In this document: positions 20,313 to 29,461 of the stretch, piece after piece
Layout: every line of letters starts with the position of its first letter
How positions within the stretch are numbered: the first letter of the stretch is position 1
Source of the DNA: Coxiellaceae bacterium
GTDB taxonomy: Bacteria; Pseudomonadota; Gammaproteobacteria; Comchoanobacterales; Comchoanobacteraceae
Length of the DNA: 56,894 bases
Direction: 5' to 3'
Assembly: GCA_902603055.1 (NCBI GenBank)
Contig: CACKTD010000006.1
Coordinates: 1-56,894 of the forward strand
Program-made: the position numbers and the translations under genes
The notes under the pieces: generated by a model
What the model saw: only the letters and a program-made list of their open reading frames with translations
Told to the model about the DNA's origin: nothing
The model's database searches: none

Positions 20313-21262
20313 ATGACAAAGCCTTTTATCTTCTTAGTTAACTCAATCCGCTCATCCATCTTTGAATATTTCCATGGTATAAAATCACCTTTAAAGTCTT
20401 TTAAAATATTTTTTGATTTAAACAATCTAAGCATTCTTAAAATTTTTGATTTAAGTTTAAATTTATTTAAATGAATCAAATGAATTGGTTTACCTGTGAA
20501 AGCACATTCCGAAATCATTGAAACTGAATCAGATGTAATCATGAACTGTTCAGAAATTGATAACAATGTTACAAATGCATCTGGCTCTTCATCAAAATTT
20601 AAAAGTGTCTTGTCATAATGAGTTAGAAAAAGAAGCATCTTTTTTAATAAAGGAGGAGTTCTTCTTGATGTTATCCAATAACAGCACCCTTTCCATTTTT
20701 TCATGATGTTATAAATATTCAATGCGGAAATAACAATGTCATTATTATTCATTCTATGTTTTTTTGTATTTCCACCTATAACCAGGCCTAAAACCAACTT
20801 CCCTTTCATCTTTTTCGTGTCAAACTGGGTTTTTGCATGATCAAGTTTTTTTTGGGTAATATCATGTAATGCACCAGTATAACTTATTGAATTAGCATAA
20901 GATGGTTGATCGTGATCTGGAATCACTAGATAATCAAATTTCCTATGAAAGTGGTGTGGGTCTTGAATATGAATACACCGAAGTTTATTGGCACTTAATC
21001 TTTTTAATAAAAGTGCAATTGGTACACTACGATAACCTGCAGTGATTACCCATTCCGGATAGGGATCACAAAATAAATCATTATCTTCAAAATCCTCTAA
21101 AGAGGTATTATTTAACCACATGAATGGTAGATAATACTTATAATTTTTTAATCGAGTAGATTTTGTTTCCCATTTAAAGTTTAAAGATTCAGCTAATCCT
21201 GTGGCTTGACGAATATGGCTTAATTTGCCATCTGTAATTACCCAGCATGAATTTTTAAGCAT
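20309..21262 (-). CDS. ELM1/GT-B-type family protein (formerly DUF1022)
   Basis: 317-residue protein resembling the family named after plant mitochondrial fission factor ELM1. That family has a GT-B-like architecture and an unproven bacterial role. Visible family features: WVITDGKLSHIRQATGLAE at the N-terminus, VITAGYRSVPIALLL, IQDPHHFHRKFDYLVIPDHDQP, LVIGGNTK, and a C-terminal ITSDSVSMISECAFTGKP that looks like a nucleotide-sugar site. Setting between a lipoprotein and a GT4 gene, with overlapping start/stop codons on both sides, supports a role in surface-glycan or lipid glycosylation. That function is inference. Confidence 0.75.
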   Translation of the reverse strand: MLKNSCWVITDGKLSHIRQATGLAESLNFKWETKSTRLKNYKYYLPFMWLNNTSLEDFEDNDLFCDPYPEWVITAGYRSVPIALLLKRLSANKLRCIHIQDPHHFHRKFDYLVIPDHDQPSYANSISYTGALHDITQKKLDHAKTQFDTKKMKGKLVLGLVIGGNTKKHRMNNNDIVISALNIYNIMKKWKGCCYWITSRRTPPLLKKMLLFLTHYDKTLLNFDEEPDAFVTLLSISEQFMITSDSVSMISECAFTGKPIHLIHLNKFKLKSKILRMLRLFKSKNILKDFKGDFIPWKYSKMDERIELTKKIKGFVI

Positions 21263-21410
21263 TGGGAACTAAATATTTGTTATCAACAACATAGTCTTGG
21301 TTTTGATACAAAATTAATTTTTCTTGGTTATTTAATGATGCTTTGTTGTGAAACGTTTCGCTGGTACTCATACAACCAGACAACATTAAAAATAGACACA
21401 TTACCCTCAT
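21255..21410 (-). CDS. Small lipoprotein, 51 residues, in the position of bamC downstream of dapA
   Basis: Complete small gene. A short signal ends in lipobox LSGC (cysteine 13), leaving a 39-residue mature peptide with the C-terminal run DYVVDNKYLVPNA. The residue after the cysteine is Met, not Asp, so outer-membrane sorting is expected. The ATG overlaps the dapA stop (ATGA, 21407-21410) and its stop overlaps the ELM1 start (21260-21262), so it is embedded in a coupled operon. In E. coli and relatives the outer-membrane-assembly lipoprotein BamC follows dapA directly. This could be a shrunken BamC-like peptide, but the similarity is too weak to name it. Confidence 0.7.
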   Translation of the reverse strand: MRVMCLFLMLSGCMSTSETFHNKASLNNQEKLILYQNQDYVVDNKYLVPNA

Positions 21411-22252
21411 TGTAGCTCCTCAATAATATACGGCATTAATGCTTTTTGAAACTGTGCTTCTAATGGCATTAATGGTGATCTTGTTTGATTAGATTTAATT
21501 AGTTTATGGTGTGATAGTAACCATTTTATTGGCACTGGGTTGACACGTAAATTCATCGACTCTAAAAGTGGAATGATTCCTTTATCATGATTTATCATAA
21601 AATTTTTAGTTAATTCTGGATAAACATTGGATATCACTGAAATCAATCCGTGTCCACCATGCTGGCAGTAATCATAAGCACTTAAATCATCGCCAGAAAA
21701 AATATATCCGTAATCATCCTTAATTGAATCAAGCCATAATAAATTAGCAGTTGCATCTTTAAATCCAATACAATTCGATAACTTTAATATTTTTTGTACA
21801 GTATGTAAATCCAGCTTTGCACCTGTTCGAGTTGGTACATGGTATAAAATGAAAGGTCCATTAAGATTGGCATTAATCTTTTTAAAATGCTCATAAATCT
21901 CTGGATTCGATGGGTTATTATAATATGGAGTTACAATCATTACTGCATCTGCACCATTTGAAAAAGCGATATGTGAGTTTTGAATTGTTGAACGAGTGCA
22001 GTTTGATCCAGTGCCGACAATAATAGGAATGGATTTATTAACCTCAGTTACAGCAACTTCAATTAGTTTATTTTTCTCCTCAGTATCTAAGCAAGCACTT
22101 TCACCCGTGGATCCCAAAATAACAATGCCATCAACCTCTTGATTAACTTGAAATTTTAACAACTTACTATATGAAATGTAATCAATTGTTTCATCTTGGT
22201 TAAATGGTGTGACGATAGCTGTTAATAATAAATTATTTTGGTTTGAGAACAC
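21407..22252 (-). CDS. dapA: 4-hydroxy-tetrahydrodipicolinate synthase
   Basis: Condenses pyruvate with aspartate semialdehyde, the first step of the lysine/diaminopimelate branch that supplies peptidoglycan. 281 residues from a GTG start at 22252, placed after a GGGGGGAA ribosome site and matching the family N-terminus (LLLTAIVTPF). An ATG at 22330 would add 26 unrelated residues lying inside serS. Active-site features are present: GSTGES, TPYYNNP (Tyr), YHVPTRTG (Tyr and Arg) and the Schiff-base lysine in GFKDAT. Start overlaps the serS end by 20 nt. Confidence 0.94.
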   Translation of the reverse strand: MFSNQNNLLLTAIVTPFNQDETIDYISYSKLLKFQVNQEVDGIVILGSTGESACLDTEEKNKLIEVAVTEVNKSIPIIVGTGSNCTRSTIQNSHIAFSNGADAVMIVTPYYNNPSNPEIYEHFKKINANLNGPFILYHVPTRTGAKLDLHTVQKILKLSNCIGFKDATANLLWLDSIKDDYGYIFSGDDLSAYDYCQHGGHGLISVISNVYPELTKNFMINHDKGIIPLLESMNLRVNPVPIKWLLSHHKLIKSNQTRSPLMPLEAQFQKALMPYIIEELQ

Positions 22253-23498
22253 TGATTCCCCCCATGTACGGTTGTAATACAGAAGGTATATTAAGTACTT
22301 TTCCATCAAAATAGTTTTCAAGTACAGCAATTAATGTTCTTCCAACGGCTAAACCTGATCCATTCAAGGTATGAACAAATCGAGTTTTACCATTTTCTTT
22401 AAATCGAGCTTGCATTCTTCTTGCTTGAAAATCATGACAATGACTACATGAGGAAATTTCACGATAAGCATTTTGCCCAGGTAGCCATACTTCTAAATCA
22501 ATTGTTCTATGTGCACTAAATCCTATATCACCAGTACATAACATAACCTTTCGATAAGGCAATTCTAATAACTGTAATATTGATTCTGCATTTGCTACTA
22601 GATCTTTAAAAGCACTATCTGCCGAATCAGGATGTACTATTTGGACTAACTCTACTTTATCAAATTGATGTTGTCGAATCATTCCTTTGGTATCTTTTCC
22701 ATAAGAACCTGCTTCCCTTCTAAAACATGGCGTATGTGCCGTTAGTTTCATTGGAAGATCTTCAGGTTGGATGATTTTATTTGCAATAAAATTAGTCAAA
22801 GGTACTTCAGCAGTAGGTATAAGTCCAAGTTTATCTTTCTCAAATATGAACTGGTCTTCAATAAATTTGGGTAATTGACCTGTATTGTACATGGAATCAA
22901 GATTAACAACGATTGGAACATAACATTCTTGATAACCATTTTTTTGAGTCTGAATATCAAGCATGAACTGTGTTATGGCTCGATGTAATTTAGCAATTGG
23001 GCCTTTTAAAACAACAAACCTTGATTTGGAAAGACTACTCCCTAACTCAAAATCCATGCCACTAAACTTTTCACCTATTGAAATGTGATCAATGTCACTT
23101 TTAAAACATTTATCATCCAGGAAACTGCTAAGAACTTCATTATCATCTTCTGATTGTCCAATAGGTACTGATGAATGACATACATTAGGAATGAAAGATA
23201 AAAAAGTATCTATCGCAACTTTGGAATCTTGAAATTGATTATGCTTTAACTTAAGTGCATTGGATATAGATTCTACTTCTTTGAAAAGTGCATCTGTATC
23301 CTTTTTTTGTGATTTCAAAATACCGATATTTTTGGATAAAGCATTTCTTTGAGTTTCGAGATCTTGTTTTTCTTGGAGCAAAGTTATGAACTTCGAATGT
23401 AGTTCATTAAATTCATCTCGGTTCAATTCAAACCCTCTATTGTTGAGGTTTTCATATACGAAATCTAAGTCATTACGAAGAAGCTGAACATCTATCAT
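22233..23498 (-). CDS. serS: Seryl-tRNA synthetase
   Basis: Class II aminoacyl-tRNA synthetase charging tRNA-Ser, 421 residues. The N-terminal long antiparallel coiled-coil arm that holds the tRNA is clear (about residues 25-105). Motif 2 (CFRREAGSYGKDTKGMIRQHQF) is split here as CFRREAGSYGKDT and GMIRQHQF. Motif 3 is GSGLAVGRTLIAVLENY. Its start overlaps the lolA stop by 4 nt (ATGA) and its end overlaps the dapA start. Confidence 0.97.
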   Translation of the reverse strand: MIDVQLLRNDLDFVYENLNNRGFELNRDEFNELHSKFITLLQEKQDLETQRNALSKNIGILKSQKKDTDALFKEVESISNALKLKHNQFQDSKVAIDTFLSFIPNVCHSSVPIGQSEDDNEVLSSFLDDKCFKSDIDHISIGEKFSGMDFELGSSLSKSRFVVLKGPIAKLHRAITQFMLDIQTQKNGYQECYVPIVVNLDSMYNTGQLPKFIEDQFIFEKDKLGLIPTAEVPLTNFIANKIIQPEDLPMKLTAHTPCFRREAGSYGKDTKGMIRQHQFDKVELVQIVHPDSADSAFKDLVANAESILQLLELPYRKVMLCTGDIGFSAHRTIDLEVWLPGQNAYREISSCSHCHDFQARRMQARFKENGKTRFVHTLNGSGLAVGRTLIAVLENYFDGKVLNIPSVLQPYMGGISVLKPK

Positions 23499-24076
23499 TC
23501 AATAATCTCTACATCTTTTGGATACTTTATTTGAAAATCTGATGGTTTAGGTTTCTTATTTAGCATATTTAGAGTCATAACACATTTATAATCGATCTTA
23601 TCCACAATGGTGATTTTCTCAAGTTGATTATTATGAAACACAATTTCAACCCGTTTGAACAAATCAGATTCACTTTTTGGTTCAAATACTAACCTGTTTG
23701 ATTCAAACTTTAAATTATACTTTTTTTGTAATGTCTCTATATCTGTTGACAGTAATCTTGCAGGCGAGTCAAAGTCTAATTTAGCAAAATTTTGTTTAGT
23801 TACCTGGTTTAATGCTTGATCATAAACAACTAGTTCCTTGTGTGATATCCAGATGGTCTGAATATAAGGATTCTTTGTTTCCCATTTTGATCCATATTTT
23901 GAATCATAATAAAATAAGCCTTTCTGGTGATCATAGGACTGATTTTTATCATCATAATTTGTAATATCGTAATTTGAAACTATGGATGCATTTTCTTTAA
24001 AATTAGAAAATATCTCCCAGCCATCATTTGCGGCAAAAGAAAAACTAATTAAAAATAAGAGTAAATATCTAAACAT
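23495..24076 (-). CDS. lolA: Outer-membrane lipoprotein carrier LolA
   Basis: Periplasmic chaperone that takes lipoproteins from LolCDE and delivers them to LolB. 193 residues with a signal peptide (residues 1-16, ending FSFA). The mature protein shows the LolA pattern: a GLFYYDSKYGSKWETKNPY strand region (residues that form the hydrophobic cavity), a following WISHKELVVYD strand, and a C-terminal NNQLEKITIVDKI strand. The ftsK-lolA-serS order is common in gammaproteobacteria; rarA, which often sits between lolA and serS, is absent here. ATGA overlap with serS. Confidence 0.88.
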   Translation of the reverse strand: MFRYLLLFLISFSFAANDGWEIFSNFKENASIVSNYDITNYDDKNQSYDHQKGLFYYDSKYGSKWETKNPYIQTIWISHKELVVYDQALNQVTKQNFAKLDFDSPARLLSTDIETLQKKYNLKFESNRLVFEPKSESDLFKRVEIVFHNNQLEKITIVDKIDYKCVMTLNMLNKKPKPSDFQIKYPKDVEIIE

Positions 24077-24122
24077 AGAATTTTATTTTAAGGCTTCTTT
24101 TCAAAAAACACAAATCAAATAC

Positions 24123-26198
24123 TTATGTTGTTGCAGTTTTTACTAGTAAAGTACGGGTTCCATTTGATTCAGGTGAACTCAATATACCGGACTTTTCCAT
24201 TTGCTCTATTAATACTGCGGAACGATTATAACCTATCCTTAAACGTCTTTGTAGGTATGAAATTGAAGTTTTACCAGATTCAATTACTATTTGAACAGCT
24301 TGATCATATAATGCATCTTTTTCGCCATGATCACCGTCAGCAGACTGTGCTATTTGCTCATGATCTTCTGTAATATTTTCAATATATTCAACTTTTTGGC
24401 TGGATTTTAGGTGTTTAACTACACGATGAACTTCTTCATCTTCTACAAACGCCCCATGTATACGAATTGGAACAGATGTTCCTGGAGGTAAATATAACAT
24501 ATCTCCATAACCAAGTAACTGTTCTGCACCACCTTGATCCAAGATAGTTCTCGAATCTATTTTAGAAGATACTTGGAAAGAGATACGTGTTGGAATATTT
24601 GCTTTAATTAAACCAGTTATTACGTCAACAGAGGGTCTTTGTGTTGCAAGTATCAAGTGTATACCTGCAGCACGAGCTTTTTGAGCGATTCGAGCGATTA
24701 ATTGTTCAATTTTCTTCCCCGCTACCATTATCAAGTCAGCAAACTCATCAGCGATAACAACAATATAAGGCAGTGGTTTTTCAGCAACCTCATCCAAAAG
24801 ATTCATTTGTACTTTTTGAGATTTAACTTTCATGTTGTAATTAGCAATGTTTCTAACACCTGCATTTGCCATTAGCTTATAACGTCTTTCCATTTCCATT
24901 ACACACCATCTTAGTGCATTCGCAGCATCTTTCATGTCTGTTACAACAGGAGTCAATAAATGTGGTATATCTGCGTAGATAGCAAGCTCTAACATTTTTG
25001 GATCAATCATGATTAATCTTAAATCTTCAGGTTTGGTTTTATATACTAAACTTAAGATCATTGTATTCAAACCAACCGATTTACCAGAACCAGTTGTACC
25101 AGCGACTAATAAATGTGGCATTTTGGCCAAATCAACTACCACTGGATGACCTGCAATATCCTTGCCTAGACCAAGTGAAAGTGTTGAACTACTATTAAGA
25201 TAATTTCTTGAATCTAATACTTCTCTTAAACGAACAACTTCTCTTTTTGTATTCGGTAATTCCAAACCAATAACAGATTTTCCTGGAATCACTTCAACAA
25301 CTCTAACACTTGTGACTGACAATGATCGTGCTAGATCTCTCGATAAAGCTGAAATACGAGATGCTTTTGTCCCAGCCTCTGGCTGTAATTCAAATCGAGT
25401 GACAATGGGGCCTGGCCGGATAGCAACAACTCTTACTCGTATATTGTAATCCAGAAGATGTCCCTCAATTTCTTTTGCAAGCATTTGCAATTGTGCGCGT
25501 GGTGGTCCACCGGTATGCTTATCAGCATTAACTTCTAGCAATTGAATTTTAGGTAATAAACCTGACTTAGCCTGTAATTTACTTGTGGATCGTGTTTGGG
25601 TTCTAGTTTTTATCAGACGTGATTTCTTGGAGGATCTAAGTTGTGACAATTTTTCTAACGGAAAACGTAATGTGTTAAAAATGTTAGTCATTAGCTGAGA
25701 TAATGTAATAAGAAGCGATTTATCAAAATAAAGTATTGCAGAGCATGTTAGTGCACAAATTAATAATAATGTAAAACCAAGCATACCAAGCAATTGAAGA
25801 CCATACCAAGTAATGTTAAAGCCAATAATACCCCCTGGATTATATGCCCATGGATATTTTTCTAGCGGTATAGAAAGTGTAAATACACAACATAAACAGG
25901 CAATAATCAAGCACTGTAGTAGGAAGCGAGAAGTACGTAAAGAAGGTGAAACTTCAATAAAAGTAGTAATTATTAAATGCGTCGGTAGTACAAATGAAGA
26001 AATTCCAATTAAATAAAACATCCAATTAGCAGAATATGCTCCAATCATACCTTCCCAATTCATGATTTTATGATATGCATGCAAATTTACTTGAGTTATA
26101 TCCTGTAAGTTAAAACTCACTAATGCAAATAATAATGAAAAACCACAAATTATTCTTACAATTTTTTTTGCCTCTAAAGCATGCGAAAATTTTATCAA
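24123..26198 (-). CDS. ftsK: DNA translocase FtsK (short-linker form)
   Basis: Septal DNA pump that clears chromosome termini and activates XerCD at dif. 691 residues: four predicted TM helices (about 12-155), a very short linker (about 160-215) and the RecA-like motor with Walker A GTTGSGKS (367-374) and IADEFADLI as Walker B. The C-terminal gamma domain, a winged helix reading KOPS sites, includes [23 protein letters not shown]. coli FtsK has a linker of about 600 residues; this compact form resembles the SpoIIIE-like versions of many bacteria. 46 nt upstream of lolA. Confidence 0.96.
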   Translation of the reverse strand: MIKFSHALEAKKIVRIICGFSLLFALVSFNLQDITQVNLHAYHKIMNWEGMIGAYSANWMFYLIGISSFVLPTHLIITTFIEVSPSLRTSRFLLQCLIIACLCCVFTLSIPLEKYPWAYNPGGIIGFNITWYGLQLLGMLGFTLLLICALTCSAILYFDKSLLITLSQLMTNIFNTLRFPLEKLSQLRSSKKSRLIKTRTQTRSTSKLQAKSGLLPKIQLLEVNADKHTGGPPRAQLQMLAKEIEGHLLDYNIRVRVVAIRPGPIVTRFELQPEAGTKASRISALSRDLARSLSVTSVRVVEVIPGKSVIGLELPNTKREVVRLREVLDSRNYLNSSSTLSLGLGKDIAGHPVVVDLAKMPHLLVAGTTGSGKSVGLNTMILSLVYKTKPEDLRLIMIDPKMLELAIYADIPHLLTPVVTDMKDAANALRWCVMEMERRYKLMANAGVRNIANYNMKVKSQKVQMNLLDEVAEKPLPYIVVIADEFADLIMVAGKKIEQLIARIAQKARAAGIHLILATQRPSVDVITGLIKANIPTRISFQVSSKIDSRTILDQGGAEQLLGYGDMLYLPPGTSVPIRIHGAFVEDEEVHRVVKHLKSSQKVEYIENITEDHEQIAQSADGDHGEKDALYDQAVQIVIESGKTSISYLQRRLRIGYNRSAVLIEQMEKSGILSSPESNGTRTLLVKTATT

Positions 26199-26220
26199 AA
26201 TACCTTCCTGATCACATATA

Positions 26221-26237
26221 TTAAGTTAACGACTTAA
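26221..26237. repeat. Small inverted repeat between ftsK and trxB
   Basis: TTAAGT and ACTTAA arms (6 bp, 5-bp spacer) in the divergent ftsK/trxB promoter region, 23 bp upstream of the ftsK start. A possible operator, but the arms are short and AT-rich. A TATGAT element at 26275-26280 could be the trxB -10 box; no good -35 box is seen with it. Confidence 0.25.
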
Positions 26238-26308
26238 TAAAGGTAAATCAATATACTTAGAAAAATTTAAAAATTATGATAGATTAATAATAAATTGGAG
26301 TTAAAAAA

Positions 26309-27256
26309 ATGCATAAACCACTTGCAATTATAGGTTCAGGACCAGCTGGATATACCGCAGCAATATATGCTGCTAGAGCAAATATTGATGTCATATTGAT
26401 TACAGGTATTGAAGTTGGTGGACAGCTAACAACTACTACTGATGTTGAAAATTGGCCAGGGGATATTAACGACCTTCAAGGACCAGATTTAATGATTCGT
26501 ATGCAAGAACATGCGGTTAAATATGGTGTAAAAATAATTAATGATCATATAAAAGAAGTTAATTTTAAACAAAAGCCATTCCAAATGATTGGAGATAATG
26601 ATCAATATACTGCTGATTCTGTAATAATCTGCACAGGTTCAAATGCAAAATATTTGGGTTTAGAATCTGAAAAAGAGTATATGGGTCGCGGTGTGTCTGC
26701 TTGTGCTACTTGCGATGGTTTTTTCTTCAAGGATCAAAATGTAGCAGTTATTGGAGGTGGTAATACAGCTCTTGAGGAAGCTATTTATTTAGCAAATTTA
26801 GCAAAACATGTACATCTTATTCACCGACGTGATCAATTTCGAGGCGAAGAAATTATTCAAAATCGTGTATTTGATTTACAAAAGAAAGGGAAAATATCCA
26901 TACATTGGTTTAGCGAACTTGATTCGGTATTAGGTGATGATAAAGGAGTAAATGGAATTAAGATTTTGAATAATAAAGAGAATACTCATAAAGAAATTGA
27001 TCTCGAAGGAGTTTTTATTGCTATTGGGCATCAACCCAATACGTCCATTTTTGAAAACCAACTAGAAATGAAGGAAGGTTACCTTAGAGTATTTTCTGGT
27101 CAACATGGAAATGCAACAGAAACATCCATCCCAGGAGTGTATGCAGCTGGCGATGTAATGGATTCAGTTTATCGACAAGCCATAACATCAGCTGGTAGTG
27201 GTTGTATGGCTGCACTTGATGCAAAAAAATATTTGGATTCATTAAAAGATAGTTAA
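26309..27256 (+). CDS. trxB: Thioredoxin reductase
   Basis: FAD enzyme transferring electrons from NADPH to thioredoxin. 315 residues, the usual length. FAD site [12 protein letters not shown] at the N-terminus, redox-active CATC at residues 132-135, NADPH site [12 protein letters not shown] with HRRDQFR, and the closing FAD motif [15 protein letters not shown] ribosome site precedes the ATG. The OxyR-like regulator gene lies on the same strand beyond a tRNA gene, so the two may be functionally linked. Confidence 0.97.
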   Translation: MHKPLAIIGSGPAGYTAAIYAARANIDVILITGIEVGGQLTTTTDVENWPGDINDLQGPDLMIRMQEHAVKYGVKIINDHIKEVNFKQKPFQMIGDNDQYTADSVIICTGSNAKYLGLESEKEYMGRGVSACATCDGFFFKDQNVAVIGGGNTALEEAIYLANLAKHVHLIHRRDQFRGEEIIQNRVFDLQKKGKISIHWFSELDSVLGDDKGVNGIKILNNKENTHKEIDLEGVFIAIGHQPNTSIFENQLEMKEGYLRVFSGQHGNATETSIPGVYAAGDVMDSVYRQAITSAGSGCMAALDAKKYLDSLKDS

Positions 27257-27262
27257 AAGAAC

Positions 27263-27336
27263 CACGCCCGAAAGGATTCGAACCTCCGACCTCCTGGTTC
27301 GTAGCCAGGTGCTCTATCCAACTGAGCTACGGGCGC
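27263..27336 (-). tRNA. tRNA-Arg (anticodon ACG), CCA not encoded
   Basis: Full cloverleaf on the minus strand: acceptor GCGCCCG/CGGGCGT with a G-U first pair, D-arm GCTC...GAGC, anticodon stem CCTGG/CCAGG around loop CTACGAA (anticodon ACG, read as ICG for CGU/CGC/CGA), and T-arm GGAGG-TTCGAAT-CCTTT with two G-U pairs. Discriminator is G. The next bases on the RNA strand are GTT, not CCA, so the end must be added by CCA-adding enzyme. It lies 6 nt from the trxB stop on the opposite strand. Confidence 0.95.
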
Positions 27337-27459
27337 ATTTTAATTAGTATAATTAGTTATTAAATAATCTCAACAATTATATATAAAATTTATTGATTAA
27401 ATACTCATTTTATATTATATTTACTATATAACGTAAATAACGAATAAAAAGGTAAAATA

Positions 27460-28335
27460 ATGAATTTAAGAATATTAGAATACTTAGTAACTGTTGCCCA
27501 AGAGAGACACTTTTCTCGTGCAGCTAAAAAATGCTACGTATCACAACCAACACTGAGTACACAATTAAAAAAATTAGAAGATACTCTTGGAGTAGTAATA
27601 TTTGAAAGAGACAATAAAAATGTGATGTTGACTCGTACTGGTGCTAAAATTGTAGAACAGGCAAAACAAGTGTTGCTTGAAGCTAAAGAACTTTCAATGA
27701 TAGCTAAAAATAGTGTAAACCCACTATCTGGTAAATTTAAGCTAGGTATTATTCCTACCATTGGTGCATATGTTATTCCGAGTGTTTTAAAGAAAGCTAA
27801 AAGTTATTTCCCAGACATGAAATTAATTCTTGTAGAGGATATCTACGAAAACTTGACCAAAAACCTTTCATCAGGTGAATTGGATGCCATTGTTATTTCT
27901 GGTCCAGTCATTGAACATAAAGGTATTAGCTTTAAAGATGTTTCATCAGAAGAGTTATTTGTTTGTATTAACAAAGACAATAAGCTTGCTTCTAAAAAGA
28001 TACTAACACCTAGGGATTTGGCTAATGAAACCATTCTCACTTTGGATGAGACTCATTGCTTAAGAAAAATTATTTTACAACTATTTTCTAATGATTCATT
28101 AGCAAATGATTTTAAAGCAAATAGTTTAATAACGCTAATTCACTTAGTTGCACAAAACCAGGGTGTAACTATATTACCAAAAATGGCATTAATCGATTGT
28201 CCTGAAAATGTTGTGAATATTCCACTATCAAGCAAATATAATAAAAGGGATATTATTATTGGTACTCGAAACTTATCTTCTCGTGTTGAAGCTATCAATG
28301 GTATGATAAACCTTTTGAAGGATGTCTGTATTTAA
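27460..28335 (+). CDS. oxyR: OxyR-like LysR-family regulator lacking the resolving cysteine
   Basis: 291-residue LysR-type activator. The N-terminal HTH (about residues 1-60, with HFSRAAKKCYVSQPTLS) and a substrate-binding domain are clear. The peroxide-sensing peptide L-D-E-T-H-C-L-R matches E. coli OxyR, placing the reactive cysteine at 200. The position of the second cysteine (E. coli C208) is Phe209 here. C169 and two C-terminal cysteines could substitute, or sensing may not use that disulfide. Ribosome site AAAGG. Context beside trxB fits peroxide response. Convergent 4-nt overlap with mreD. Confidence 0.82.
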   Translation: MNLRILEYLVTVAQERHFSRAAKKCYVSQPTLSTQLKKLEDTLGVVIFERDNKNVMLTRTGAKIVEQAKQVLLEAKELSMIAKNSVNPLSGKFKLGIIPTIGAYVIPSVLKKAKSYFPDMKLILVEDIYENLTKNLSSGELDAIVISGPVIEHKGISFKDVSSEELFVCINKDNKLASKKILTPRDLANETILTLDETHCLRKIILQLFSNDSLANDFKANSLITLIHLVAQNQGVTILPKMALIDCPENVVNIPLSSKYNKRDIIIGTRNLSSRVEAINGMINLLKDVCI

Positions 28336-28688
28336 TAAATTGTCGTGGAGTGTTGTTTTGAAATGACACTCCATGCACAAAATAGAACGAGCGAACAAAC
28401 AAGAAACTCGAAAAAACTTATATTTTTAAATGGTATTCCTAAAAAGGCATAATTTAAAACTATATTCAAATAAATGATTGAAAAGTAGCCTAAAAAGAGT
28501 ATATACATTTGATTGCGCATTGTACGTGATAGGATAGTGTAACTTACAGTAATTAACCATAATAAGCTAAGACCAATCCATTGATAAAAAATCAAGTCCA
28601 TCAAAAGTAATAATACAAATGGTATAACTAGATCATGAGTTGATTTGACATAATAATATACATAAATATAAATCAATAAGACAATCAT
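28332..28688 (-). CDS. mreD: Rod-shape-determining protein MreD
   Basis: Small integral inner-membrane protein of the elongasome. 118 residues with four or five hydrophobic segments, shorter than E. coli MreD (162). Sequence is poorly conserved in this family and the call relies on position directly after mreC with an ATGA overlap, plus the membrane profile. Ends 4 nt inside the convergent regulator gene. Confidence 0.8.
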   Translation of the reverse strand: MIVLLIYIYVYYYVKSTHDLVIPFVLLLLMDLIFYQWIGLSLLWLITVSYTILSRTMRNQMYILFLGYFSIIYLNIVLNYAFLGIPFKNISFFEFLVCSLVLFCAWSVISKQHSTTIY

Positions 28689-29461
28689 TTAGTAGATCCC
28701 TTAAAAACAGCTACCCAATTGGGACAAAATGTTCTTTCCGGCAATGAAATCGATAGCGTTGATGCATGTCCATTAGAATGATTAATTTCGTCAACATATC
28801 CAACTAGAAATCCACTAGGTTGTAATACATTATTACCTGATGTGTACATAATATCATCTCGTGATAATTCTTCGACATGATTAATGTAAGCAACTTGTGG
28901 TTTTTGATCAGCTAATTCATAAACTCCTTTTCGTTGTCCGGATTCATCCGATACTATAAGTTTAGTATTTCCATCATTGATTAAACTAACGTTGCAAAAT
29001 TTTGAATTACAATCTGATCTTAGCGTACCAATTACACCGTAATTATCAATTACAAGTGATCCTTTGTGTAATTTTTTTGCACGATTTAATTCAATGGATA
29101 TAATTGATTTACCACATTTATAGGTGTGGCCTACCAGCCATTGATCATTAGGTAACGAGGTTCTAAACGTATCAAATTGATTCTGATTTATTATTTGGCT
29201 TTCGAGCGATTGGATTTTTGATTCGAGTGCTAAGATATATCGCTCTTTTTGATCAACAATAAAACCATTATTTATGTTTGTGGTTAATCCATTCCAATAA
29301 TGTTTTGTATACTTTTGGAAGTAACTTGCTGATAGGAACGTTGAAGATCTTATAGAATGAACAGGAGTCACTTTGAAACAATAAGCATAAATAAGTTGTA
29401 TTAACAACAAAAATGCAAACGTCAAAGGGACAGTAGCTGGCAATCCTCTATTAAGGTTCAT
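28685..29461 (-). CDS. mreC: Rod-shape-determining protein MreC
   Basis: Bitopic periplasmic scaffold of the elongasome that activates PBP2/RodA. 258 residues: one TM helix near residues 12-28, a coiled coil (about 70-95) and the two beta-barrel domains with [34 protein letters not shown]. Shorter than E. coli MreC (367), mainly from lack of a C-terminal tail. Overlaps mreB and mreD by 4 nt each. Confidence 0.92.
   Translation of the reverse strand: MNLNRGLPATVPLTFAFLLLIQLIYAYCFKVTPVHSIRSSTFLSASYFQKYTKHYWNGLTTNINNGFIVDQKERYILALESKIQSLESQIINQNQFDTFRTSLPNDQWLVGHTYKCGKSIISIELNRAKKLHKGSLVIDNYGVIGTLRSDCNSKFCNVSLINDGNTKLIVSDESGQRKGVYELADQKPQVAYINHVEELSRDDIMYTSGNNVLQPSGFLVGYVDEINHSNGHASTLSISLPERTFCPNWVAVFKGSTK

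Noticed and set aside
13621-21262. Glycan island as recently transferred DNA
   Set aside because: Base composition and codon choice look like the neighbours, and no integrase, tRNA junction or repeats flank it.
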